Source: CAIZGX01 sp044371675 (GTDB lineage Bacteria; Bacteroidota; Bacteroidia; Flavobacteriales_D; Sanyastnellaceae). Taken from it: a stretch of DNA of 12,510 nucleotides. How positions within the stretch are numbered: the first letter of the stretch is position 1; each line of letters opens with the position of its first letter. The position numbers and the translations under genes were made by a program. The notes under the pieces are model-generated. The model was given only the letters and a program-made list of their open reading frames with translations. It made no database searches and was not told where the DNA came from. Below are positions 6,538 through 12,510 of the stretch, piece by piece. The stretch is from the NCBI GenBank assembly GCA_044371675.1, contig JBILTF010000068.1, forward strand, positions 1 to 12,510. The letters run 5' to 3'.

Positions 6538-8097
6538 TTATTTCGATTGTAATACAATGAATGGAATGATCATTTCCTCCAATGAAATACCTCCGTGCTG
6601 AAACGTGTTTTGATAGTAGTTCATGAACTGATTGTAGTTATTCGGATAAACAAAGAAATCATTGTTCGTAGCGAATACGTAGGCGGTGCTGATGTTCTGC
6701 TTCGGCAAATGTGCTTCACTTGGGTTGCGAATTTCAAATACATCTTTCGGATTGTAATCTAAATTTCTTCCCGCTTTGTAGCGCAAATTTGAATTGGTAT
6801 TTCGATCTCCAACGATGCGAATCGGATTTTCAACACGAACGGTTCCGTGATCGGTTGTAATAATAACCTTGCACTTCTTCTCAGACAAATGCTTCAGCAT
6901 TTCTAACAGCGCGCTGTGCTCGAACCAACTTTCAGTTAACGACAAATAGGCCGGCTCGTCATCTGCCAATTCCTTAATCACATCCATTTCGGTGCGAGCA
7001 TGACTGAGCATATCAACGAAATTGTAAACGATCACATTCAAGTTGTTCTTCAGCAAATTCGTGAACGAATCGGCCAATTTTTTTCCAGCATGGTAATTCG
7101 TAATCTTGTTGTACGACCACTTCACATCGAGACCTAAACGCTTCAACTGAGCGCCTAAGAAATCTTCTTCGTGCATGTTTTTTCCGCCTTCATCTTCTTC
7201 ACTCATCCACCAATTCGGAAAAAGCTTTTGCATTTCTGATGGCATTAATCCAGAGAACAGCGCATTGCGCGCATAGTGTGTGGCTGTGGGAAGAATACTG
7301 AAGAATAAGTCTTCTTCTTCAATTCTGTAAAAAGGTTTTATATGTGGGATAAGGGTCTTCCATTGATCGTAACGCAAGTTGTCTATGACCAACATAAACA
7401 CAGACTCATCGGCCTTCGCGGAAGCAACTAACGGCGCGACGCGCTGACGAAAAACAGAATTCGTAAGCAAAGGTGCCTTCGAAAAATCTTTCATCCATTC
7501 GAGGTAATTCTGCTTTATGAATTTCGAGAATTGCTCGTTCGCTTCTCTGCGTTGTGTCTTGAATATTTCATTCATCCCTTCGTCGTTCGAACCGCGAAGC
7601 TCTTGCGACCAAAAAGTCATTTTCTTAAAGAAATTTTTCCACTCTTCCGCGTTCATGCGCTGACCAAGCTGCATACTTATCTCGCGAAATTCCTGACGAT
7701 AATCGTTGGTCGTCTTCTCGCTCACCAATCGCTTTTCATCGAGATTCTTTTTAATGGTCAATAAGATCTGATTCGGATTAACGGGTTTAATGAGGTAGTC
7801 GGAAATTTTCGAGCCTATGGCATCTTCCATAATATGCTCTTCTTCGCTCTTTGTAATCATAACAATTGGAAGCGAAGAGTCTATTGCCTTCATGTCTTGA
7901 AGAACCTGTAAACCGCTCAATCCGGGCATATTCTCATCTAGAAAAACAATATCGAAGAATTCCTTCTTCACCCAATCGATTGCAGACCTTCCGTTGTTCA
8001 CGGTTGTAAGCACATAGCCCTTTTGTTCAAGGTAAAGAATGTGCGGTTTTAGCAATTCAATTTCGTCGTCGGCCCAGAGTATTTTTACAGGATTCAT
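6538..8097 (-). CDS. porX: PorX-type response regulator with PglZ phosphatase domain (T9SS control)
   Basis: PorX is a cytoplasmic two-component regulator required for the type IX secretion system; described homologues combine a receiver with a zinc-dependent PglZ phosphodiesterase domain. Here the receiver covers about residues 1-120, with acidic pocket D10/D11, phospho-acceptor Asp54 (FLDENMPG), Thr82 (MITKS) and Lys104 (LIKPVNP). A helical linker leads into the PglZ domain at about 230-519. Its metal and active-site residues are visible as Asp239 (VIDNLR), Thr271 (LPTATHYAR), Asp362 and His366 (VDMLSH), Asp416/His417 (TTDHG) and His501 (QHGGISLEEM). The length of 519 is typical. It heads a tight pair with tsaE. 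No convincing promoter box was found in the 60 bases upstream. The partner kinase PorY and the sigma factor SigP are not in the window. Confidence 0.93.
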   Translation of the reverse strand: MNPVKILWADDEIELLKPHILYLEQKGYVLTTVNNGRSAIDWVKKEFFDIVFLDENMPGLSGLQVLQDMKAIDSSLPIVMITKSEEEHIMEDAIGSKISDYLIKPVNPNQILLTIKKNLDEKRLVSEKTTNDYRQEFREISMQLGQRMNAEEWKNFFKKMTFWSQELRGSNDEGMNEIFKTQRREANEQFSKFIKQNYLEWMKDFSKAPLLTNSVFRQRVAPLVASAKADESVFMLVIDNLRYDQWKTLIPHIKPFYRIEEEDLFFSILPTATHYARNALFSGLMPSEMQKLFPNWWMSEEDEGGKNMHEEDFLGAQLKRLGLDVKWSYNKITNYHAGKKLADSFTNLLKNNLNVIVYNFVDMLSHARTEMDVIKELADDEPAYLSLTESWFEHSALLEMLKHLSEKKCKVIITTDHGTVRVENPIRIVGDRNTNSNLRYKAGRNLDYNPKDVFEIRNPSEAHLPKQNISTAYVFATNNDFFVYPNNYNQFMNYYQNTFQHGGISLEEMIIPFIVLQSK

Positions 8098-8183
8098 TTC
8101 TAATTTTTATGTTGAAGGCAACAGTGCAAATGTCGTAACGAAGTAAAGCGAATAAATTGCATGGTCGTAAAAATTATGCAGAC

Positions 8184-8191
8184 TATATTTG
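8184..8191 (+). promoter_or_regulatory. Promoter -7 box of the delta-60 / DUF3592 pair
   Basis: TATATTTG matches TAnnTTTG exactly and ends 22 bases before the ATG at 8214. A TTG at 8157-8159 lies 24 bases upstream, slightly beyond the usual spacing. Confidence 0.55.
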
Positions 8192-8213
8192 TAGGACTTA
8201 CATAAACTTCATC

Positions 8214-8624
8214 ATGAAAAAATTTCTACTTTCTCTTGTTGCACTCTTCTTTTTCGGAGTAAACGCATTCGCTCAGCCGGGCACTTTAGACCTGACCTTC
8301 GATACAGATGGTATTGTTTTGGTAAATCCGACGAATATTTTTGACAACGCGCAAGACGTGATTGTTTTGAGTGACAACAAAATTTTCATTTGCGGAACTA
8401 CAGGTATGTTCACCGATTTCGATATGATGGTTGCGAAGTTGAATGAAGACGGAAGCTATGATACTTCCTTCGGAAACAACGGTGTTTTCACACTTGCGAA
8501 TACCGCTGGATCTGATTTCGCTGCTTCGCAACGCTTAAACATTCAAGACTTAACGAATGGAATTTACTCGTTGGTTGTCACTGTTGATCAGCAGCAATCT
8601 GTCGTTTCATTCGTGAAAATGTAA
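8214..8624 (+). CDS. Shortened delta-60-repeat protein with partial T9SS sorting domain
   Basis: The 136-residue protein has a signal peptide (cut after AFA, before Gln21). It then has GTLDLTFDTDGIV (23-35) and FDMMVAKLNEDGSYDTSFGNNGVF (69-92), which are the start and next boundary of a delta-60 repeat (TIGR02608-like). Such proteins normally carry many repeats and several hundred residues. The last 30 residues (LNIQDLTNGIYSLVV through VSFVKM) resemble the C-terminal half of a type-A T9SS sorting domain. The first half of that domain, with its usual YPNP motif, is missing. The simplest reading is a large in-frame internal deletion joining repeat 1-2 to the sorting-domain tail near residues 98-107. 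The start at 8214 follows a good promoter box; an upstream in-frame TTG at 8157 lies before it. DUF3592 follows after 3 bases. Confidence 0.62.
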   Translation: MKKFLLSLVALFFFGVNAFAQPGTLDLTFDTDGIVLVNPTNIFDNAQDVIVLSDNKIFICGTTGMFTDFDMMVAKLNEDGSYDTSFGNNGVFTLANTAGSDFAASQRLNIQDLTNGIYSLVVTVDQQQSVVSFVKM

Positions 8625-8627
8625 TTC

Positions 8628-8966
8628 ATGCTAGACAACATTCCAGATTTCGTCCCCTATACTTTTATCGTATTACTATCGATTGGAATTGGTGTTTACA
8701 TATTCAAAGACACCGTTCGCTTCGCACTAAAAAGTGAAAAGACCCCGGGAAGAATTGTCAATTGGATGAGCGCAACCGAGAAAGGAAAGAAATATTTCTA
8801 TCCGGTTATTGAATATACTCCGCAAGGAAGTGAAACGATTCGTGTCCGAACTGAAGACCGCTGCGACAAAGAACCAATTTATGCGGTAGGCTCAGCGGTA
8901 ACGGTGAAATACGATCCGGCAAACTTCAAAACGATTCGGGTTGAATACCCGAGAAAAACTTCCTAA
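8628..8966 (+). CDS. DUF3592-type membrane protein
   Basis: The 112-residue product has an N-terminal hydrophobic helix at about residues 10-28 (YTFIVLLSIGIGVYIF). A soluble domain then follows the DUF3592 pattern: TPGRIVNWM, YFYPVIEYTPQGSETIRVRT and YAVGSAVTVKYDPANFKTIRVEYP. The family is of unknown function and is usually membrane-anchored. The start is only 3 bases after the stop of the delta-60 protein, so the two are likely cotranscribed, although there is no obvious functional link. The family call is by remembered pattern. Confidence 0.6.
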   Translation: MLDNIPDFVPYTFIVLLSIGIGVYIFKDTVRFALKSEKTPGRIVNWMSATEKGKKYFYPVIEYTPQGSETIRVRTEDRCDKEPIYAVGSAVTVKYDPANFKTIRVEYPRKTS

Positions 8967-9036
8967 CGAATAGGTGTTGTTAGAATCGGATTATCAATAC
9001 TGATTCTGAGGGAAGAAAAACCTAATTTGCGGAAGT

Positions 9037-9687
9037 ATGTGGGATTTCATTCAAAGTATTACTAACCCTGAGCAAATTTTGCACATTGGCGGATTAGCGC
9101 TGGTACTCATTATTCTATTCGCTGAAAACGGGATTATCATTGGTTTCTTTCTTCCGGGAGACTCGTTGTTGTTTTTCACCGGGCTTATCACTTCCACTCA
9201 ACCGCAACTTATAGATACTCCCATAGTCAATTTACTTTTGTACATGTCCATAGCCTCGCTAGCCGGATGTCTCTTTGGTTATTACTTCGGTTGGCGCTTG
9301 GGGCCGGCTATTTTCAACCGAAAAGATTCATTCTTCTTCAAAAAGAAATACGTAGACGTCACGCGAACCTTTTACGAAAGACACGGAGGAAAGACCCTCA
9401 TCCTCGGGAAATTCCTTCCCTACATACGCACCTTCGCGCCCATTTTAGCTGGAGTAATCCGTGTGCCGTTCAAATCATTTTTAGGCTTCAACGTGGTTGG
9501 AGCTATTGCTTGGGTCTCGTCGCTTACCCTCATGGGATATTTTTTAGGCGAAGAATTCCCAGGAATTAAAGACTACCTCGAATATATTATCCTCGGATTT
9601 ATTGTCGTAACGAACGGTTTCGTTGTCCGCGCCTATCTTAAAGAGCGCAAAAAATCAAAGGCAAAAGAAAGCGAGGTCATCGATTGA
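9037..9687 (+). CDS. DedA-family inner-membrane protein
   Basis: DedA (SNARE-associated/VTT) proteins are inner-membrane proteins implicated in lipid scrambling (undecaprenyl phosphate or phospholipid flipping) and in proton-dependent drug or pH resistance. The 216-residue sequence shows the family's re-entrant segment AENGIIIGFFLPGDSLLFFTG, with acidic Glu30 and Asp42. The second signature, GKFLPYIRTFAPILAGV, is at 124-140 with Arg131. Hydrophobic helices lie near 15-35, 64-88, 128-142, 149-171 and 181-199. A Tyr (129) occupies the loop position after Pro, where Gly or Val is more common. The C-terminal tail is lysine-rich. The ATG at 9037 fits the family N-terminus. It lies 70 bases after the DUF3592 gene and 18 bases before lpd, so it may be read from the upstream promoter. 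Confidence 0.9.
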   Translation: MWDFIQSITNPEQILHIGGLALVLIILFAENGIIIGFFLPGDSLLFFTGLITSTQPQLIDTPIVNLLLYMSIASLAGCLFGYYFGWRLGPAIFNRKDSFFFKKKYVDVTRTFYERHGGKTLILGKFLPYIRTFAPILAGVIRVPFKSFLGFNVVGAIAWVSSLTLMGYFLGEEFPGIKDYLEYIILGFIVVTNGFVVRAYLKERKKSKAKESEVID

Positions 9688-9693
9688 CGTGCT

Positions 9694-9701
9694 TATCTTT
9701 G
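9694..9701 (+). promoter_or_regulatory. -7 box immediately before lpd (possible leaderless start)
   Basis: TATCTTTG is an exact TAnnTTTG match, and its last base is four bases from the lpd ATG at 9706. Initiation at the usual distance would start the mRNA at or next to the A of the ATG. No TTG lies 17-23 bases upstream, so the promoter may be weak. Confidence 0.45.
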
Positions 9702-9705
9702 CACC

Positions 9706-11112
9706 ATGGAAAATTTCGATGTCGTTGTTGTTGGCGCGGGTCCAGGCGGATACGTTGCAGCTATTCGTTGCGCGCAATTGGGTATGAAAACCGCATTGGT
9801 TGAGCGTTATTCAACACTTGGCGGAACTTGTCTGAATGTTGGATGTATTCCTTCAAAAGCACTTCTAGACTCTAGCGAGCACTACCACCAAGCGGTTCAC
9901 ACCTTCGAAGCACACGGGATTGACTTGGGTTCAAAACCTAAAGTGAATTTGACACAAATGGTGAAGCGTAAGCAAGACGTGGTAGACCAGACAACAAAGG
10001 GCATTGATTATTTGATGAAGAAAAACAAGGTGACTGTACTTCACGGACACGGAACTTTCACTTCATCTACATCTGTTTCTATTGCGAAAGCAGACGGAAC
10101 AAACGAAGAGGTAAGCGGAAAGAATTTCATTGTCGCTACTGGATCAAAACCAGCGAGCCTACCCTTCATTCAAATAGATAAAAAACGCGTTATTACCAGC
10201 ACCGAAGCATTGAAGATGGAAGAAGTTCCAAAGCACTTGATTGTGATTGGTGGTGGTGTAATTGGACTAGAATTGGGAAGCGTGTATGCGCGTCTCGGTT
10301 CGAAAGTGAGTGTGGTTGAATTCATGGACGGAATTATTCCTACCATGGATAAGACTATGGGGAAAGAACTTCAAAAATCATTAACCGCTATTGGCTTCGA
10401 ATTCTTCCTTTCACACAAAGTGAAAGAAGTAACAGCGAAAGGAAAAACAGTTACGGTGAAAGCAGACAACGCGAAAGGCGAAGAGCTTACCCTAGAAGGT
10501 GATTACGTTCTTGTTTCGGTTGGAAGAAAGCCTTACACGGATAACCTTGGATTAGACAAAGCGGGTGTTCAAGTAGACGAACGCGGAAGAATCGTTACCA
10601 ACGATCACCTTCAGTCAAGCGCTGCGAACATATACGCCATAGGCGATGTGGTGAAAGGCGCAATGCTTGCGCACAAGGCCGAAGAAGAAGGAACATTTGT
10701 GGCTGAAGTTATTGCTGGACAAAAACCGCACATCAACTACAATCTAATTCCAGGTGTTGTATACACTTGGCCAGAAGTTGCAAGCGTTGGATATACCGAA
10801 GAGCAATTGAAAGAGATGGGTAAGAACTACAAAGTAGGAAGCTTCCCATTCAAAGCTAGCGGAAGAGCGCGTGCGAGTATGGACACCGACGGATTGGTGA
10901 AAGTATTAGCAGACAAAGACACCGATGAAATTTTAGGCGTTCACATGATTGGTCCGCGTTGCGCAGACATGATTGCTGAAGCGGTTGTTGCCATGGAATT
11001 CCGTGCTAGCGCGGAAGACATTGGACGCATCTCTCATGCTCACCCAACATTCACCGAAAGCTTCAAGGAAGCGGCGTTGGATGCTACGGCGAAGCGCGCT
11101 ATACACATTTAG
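9706..11112 (+). CDS. lpd: Dihydrolipoyl dehydrogenase (E3 / L protein)
   Basis: This flavoprotein reoxidises dihydrolipoyl groups with NAD+. It serves pyruvate and 2-oxoglutarate dehydrogenases and, as L protein, the glycine cleavage system. The 468 residues have the expected order: FAD-binding GAGPGGY (10-16), redox disulfide CLNVGC (Cys42, Cys47) followed by IPSKALL, NAD-binding GGGVIGLELG near 182-191, the second FAD motif YAIGDVV, and C-terminal HPTFTE with His446 and Glu451. All catalytic residues are present and the length is normal. Only 18 bases separate it from the DedA gene, but it has a promoter-like box of its own. Its TAG stop codon is part of the first hairpin of the array that follows. 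No other 2-oxo-acid dehydrogenase gene is adjacent. Confidence 0.96.
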   Translation: MENFDVVVVGAGPGGYVAAIRCAQLGMKTALVERYSTLGGTCLNVGCIPSKALLDSSEHYHQAVHTFEAHGIDLGSKPKVNLTQMVKRKQDVVDQTTKGIDYLMKKNKVTVLHGHGTFTSSTSVSIAKADGTNEEVSGKNFIVATGSKPASLPFIQIDKKRVITSTEALKMEEVPKHLIVIGGGVIGLELGSVYARLGSKVSVVEFMDGIIPTMDKTMGKELQKSLTAIGFEFFLSHKVKEVTAKGKTVTVKADNAKGEELTLEGDYVLVSVGRKPYTDNLGLDKAGVQVDERGRIVTNDHLQSSAANIYAIGDVVKGAMLAHKAEEEGTFVAEVIAGQKPHINYNLIPGVVYTWPEVASVGYTEEQLKEMGKNYKVGSFPFKASGRARASMDTDGLVKVLADKDTDEILGVHMIGPRCADMIAEAVVAMEFRASAEDIGRISHAHPTFTESFKEAALDATAKRAIHI

Positions 11113-11254
11113 TCCGAAGGACTAATGTTGCGTAGCAACGAATGTGAATACACGAATGCCTTCGGCGAATGTCTTCGACGATTTATTTCTCTGACAACGT
11201 CAGACTGATCTCGTAGAGATTGATCGAAATTCATTTCGATTGATCCGCAGGATT
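11109..11254. repeat. Tandem array of nine different mini-hairpins between convergent genes
   Basis: Nine short inverted repeats lie head to tail. They are: TTAGTCC-GAA-GGACTAA (11109-11125), GTTGC-GTA-GCAAC (11127-11139), GTG-AATA-CAC (11144-11153), GCC-TTC-GGC (11158-11166), GTC-TTC-GAC (11171-11179), TCTGAC-AAC-GTCAGA (11190-11204), ATCTC-GTA-GAGAT (11208-11220), ATCGAAAT-TC-ATTTCGAT (11223-11240) and ATCC-GCA-GGAT (11243-11253). The arm sequences differ, so this is repetition of form, not of sequence. Four loops are C(GNA)G on the plus strand (units 1, 2, 7, 9). Two more (units 4 and 5) are C(GAA)G on the minus strand. Spacers repeat: CGAATG at 11139, 11153 and 11166, and GATTGATC at 11218 and 11238. 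A 10-base AT-rich spacer (11180-11189) splits the array. It starts in the lpd stop codon and ends one base before the stop of the convergent gene. No T run marks it as an ordinary terminator. Function unknown. Confidence 0.85.
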
Positions 11255-12118
11255 TTAACGTTTCTTCTTTCCTCCACCAAAGTAGGTTCCGATAGACCAG
11301 GAGCGTTCCATGAAGGTAATGGCTTGTTGAGCGCGTGCGTTTTTGTCGCCGTCTTCTAACATTATATTTCCTAAATAAGAGCGTCCTAATTGCGCGCCCA
11401 CTTGTGCGAAGAAATGTTTGCCGGCTTCGAAACGCAAGCCTGAAGAGGCGCTCCATCCCCATCCTGCGACGTGTAGCCAATTCAAATGACGTTCACCGTA
11501 AAAGGTGAAATCGGTCCAAGGCAAAAAGAATCCTAAGTTTCCAGAGCACCACATATACAATCCGTTTTTATTGGTCTTGTCTGTCCAGACAGGCGCACGG
11601 TATTCAGCCGCAGCACGAATAAAATTAAATCCATTGCTGTGGTGAAAATCCATGAAACTCGTAGTGTACAAAATTTGTTGATTGTTGAAGTTCCCCGTGT
11701 ATTGTTGTCCCGCGTATTTCGTAGTGTCAATGTACCCGTTTAAAATGCACGTCTGCGTAGGTGTTAAACGATACTTCATATGATCCCATCCTACTGAAAC
11801 AGAGAACTGATCGGTAAGAAAGCGGCCAAAGCGAACATTGAATTGCGGCACACTGAAATACTTAATGTTTAGGTAAACGTTTGGATCAAACTTCGCGGGC
11901 ATATCGGTTGCACTCGCCTCTTTCAATTCGAAATCGTATCCATCTCCCTTGAAATGAATATAGCTTCTTAAATAAGAGGCTCTGTTATAACCCCAATAAA
12001 AATAATTCTGTCCCTTGCGTTCCGAAACCCCGCCCCATGAAGACTGTGGCTCGGTTGAAGATTGAGCGAAAGTTGTTATGCCCATAAACACAAACAGGAA
12101 AGCAAGAAGATTTTTCAT
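11255..12118 (-). CDS. Predicted outer-membrane beta-barrel protein, 287 residues
   Basis: The product begins with a signal peptide (MKNLLAFLFVFMGITTFA, cut before Gln19). It continues with a barrel-like sequence rich in aromatic, Gly and charged turns: NYFYWGYNRASYLRSYIHFKG (36-56), YDFELKEASATD, VPQFNVRFGRFLTDQFSVSVGWDHMKYRL, and a final predicted strand, SWSIGTYFGGG, before a KKKR tail. This layout is one I recognise from uncharacterised Flavobacteria proteins (a YWGWNR segment, then an IHFKG-like strand and FGIDHMKY), but it has no named function. I chose the ATG at 12118 because it opens the signal peptide; an in-frame codon at 12172 would add 18 non-matching residues and overlap yraN. 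It shares a divergent promoter with yraN and converges on lpd across the hairpin array. Confidence 0.62.
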   Translation of the reverse strand: MKNLLAFLFVFMGITTFAQSSTEPQSSWGGVSERKGQNYFYWGYNRASYLRSYIHFKGDGYDFELKEASATDMPAKFDPNVYLNIKYFSVPQFNVRFGRFLTDQFSVSVGWDHMKYRLTPTQTCILNGYIDTTKYAGQQYTGNFNNQQILYTTSFMDFHHSNGFNFIRAAAEYRAPVWTDKTNKNGLYMWCSGNLGFFLPWTDFTFYGERHLNWLHVAGWGWSASSGLRFEAGKHFFAQVGAQLGRSYLGNIMLEDGDKNARAQQAITFMERSWSIGTYFGGGKKKR

Positions 12119-12127
12119 AGAATGAAA

Positions 12128-12145
12128 TAATTTGCAGCAAATGTA
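12128..12145. promoter_or_regulatory. Palindromic divergent promoter between the barrel gene and yraN
   Basis: The minus strand reads TACATTTG at 12145-12138, an exact TAnnTTTG box 19 bases before the barrel start. The plus strand reads TAATTTG at 12128-12134, one base shorter than consensus, 22 bases before the yraN ATG. Both TTTG halves are the arms of a perfect palindrome, ATTTGC-A-GCAAAT (12130-12142). The two boxes face each other and should compete. No -33 TTG was found for either. Confidence 0.45.
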
Positions 12146-12156
12146 ATTGCTTAACC

Positions 12157-12510
12157 ATGAACCACACCGCATTAGGAAAAAAAGGCGAAGCGCAAGCGCT
12201 GGACTTTTTAAAGAAAAAGGGATACAAGGAAGTCGCCATGAATTGGCGTATAGATCCGTATGAAGTTGATTTAATCATGATTGATCATGATTATTTAGTC
12301 TTTATTGAAGTGAAAACGCGCAGCACCGACGCGTTCGGTAATCCGCTCGATGCGGTGAATCCACGCAAGCGGCAAAAATTGATTCGTGCAGCACATTTGT
12401 TCATTGTGCTTCACAACTATTCGCTAGAACCTCGATTCGACGTAATTTCTATCGTAGAACAAGAAAACGCCTCTACAAAAATCTTTCATTTCGAAGAAGC
12501 GTTTTATCCT
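12157..12510 (+). CDS. yraN: YraN / UPF0102 family endonuclease-like protein, 3' end cut off by window edge
   Basis: The frame opens at the ATG at 12157 and is still open at the right edge after 118 codons, close to the family's usual length of about 120 residues, so only the last few codons should be missing. The sequence has the family signature in order: LGKKGEAQALDFLKKKGY (6-23), NWR, EVDLIMIDHDYLVFIEVKTRS (36-56), FGNPLDAVNPRKRQKLIRAA (60-79) and RFDVISI. Asp38 and Glu51-Val-Lys53 form the PD-(D/E)XK nuclease-type core. The biological role is poorly known. It is divergent from the barrel gene, with 38 bases between start codons. Confidence 0.93.
   Translation, partial: MNHTALGKKGEAQALDFLKKKGYKEVAMNWRIDPYEVDLIMIDHDYLVFIEVKTRSTDAFGNPLDAVNPRKRQKLIRAAHLFIVLHNYSLEPRFDVISIVEQENASTKIFHFEEAFYP

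Noticed and set aside
8157..8213. TTG start at 8157 for the delta-60 protein
   Set aside because: It would put 19 residues before a textbook signal peptide, and it lies upstream of the predicted promoter box.
8982..9007. Inverted repeat AGAATCGG / CTGATTCT between the DUF3592 and DedA genes
   Set aside because: An 8-base stem with one wobble and a 10-base loop, with no T run after it. Too weak to call a terminator or operator.
9022..9029. CTAATTTG as a promoter box for the DedA gene
   Set aside because: It matches TAnnTTTG only with a one-base deletion, has no TTG upstream and lies 7 bases from the ATG. Not convincing.
11109..11125. First hairpin as a classical lpd terminator
   Set aside because: The stem is 7 bases with a three-base loop and is followed by TGTTGC, not a T run. 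The right-hand end (GGATTTTAACG) has only four T after a 4-base stem.
11113..11254. The hairpin-rich gap as a CRISPR array
   Set aside because: The units differ in sequence and length (9-18 bases) and the spacers are 3-10 bases. There is no constant repeat and there are no cas genes.

Overview
The window is a gene-dense stretch of a chromosome from a member of the Bacteroidota, most likely the Flavobacteriales or a close relative. Three things support this. A complete porX-type regulator of the type IX secretion system (T9SS) is present. A cargo-like protein ends in what looks like the tail of a T9SS sorting domain. Promoter-like boxes of the Bacteroidota form TAnnTTTG, sometimes with an upstream TTG, stand in front of most genes, and Shine-Dalgarno sequences are absent. 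The genus cannot be told from the sequence. No tRNA, rRNA, CRISPR array, insertion sequence or phage gene was seen, and no gene-free stretch exceeds 150 bases.

Layout. At 1-855 (minus) a free-methionine-(R)-sulfoxide reductase overlaps the start of an Ig-like lipoprotein that runs off the left edge. A divergent promoter region leads to gcvP (945-3776, plus), whose terminator is directly abutted by the promoter of a small outer-membrane beta-barrel gene (3852-4526). That gene converges, with an 8-base overlap, on an alanine-dehydrogenase-like gene (4519-5739, minus). A 100-residue single-span membrane protein (5836-6138, plus) converges on tsaE (6135-6536, minus), which follows porX (6538-8097, minus) with one base between them. 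A second plus-strand block holds a shortened delta-60-repeat protein, a DUF3592 protein, a DedA protein and lpd (8214-11112). A 142-base gap then separates lpd from a convergent beta-barrel gene (11255-12118, minus). Finally, yraN starts at 12157 from a shared divergent promoter and runs to the right edge.

How the genes relate. GcvP and Lpd are the P and L proteins of the glycine cleavage system, but they are far apart here, and Lpd also serves the 2-oxo-acid dehydrogenases. TsaE acts in tRNA t6A synthesis, and PorX controls T9SS. The rest is envelope biology (lipoprotein, two beta-barrels, DedA, small membrane proteins) plus repair of oxidised methionine.

The most unusual element is the gap at 11109-11254. 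It is a string of nine tiny, mutually different hairpins filling the space between the stop codons of two convergent genes. Six of the nine have a C(GNA)G triloop on one strand or the other, the motif known for exceptionally stable DNA mini-hairpins. They are set in short direct-repeat spacers (GAAT in the left half, GATTGATC in the right half). I know of no described element of this form. Other points of interest are the loss of two catalytic residues in the 'alanine dehydrogenase', a T9SS cargo that looks internally deleted, a terminator-like hairpin embedded in antisense coding sequence, and promoters so close to start codons that leaderless mRNAs are likely.
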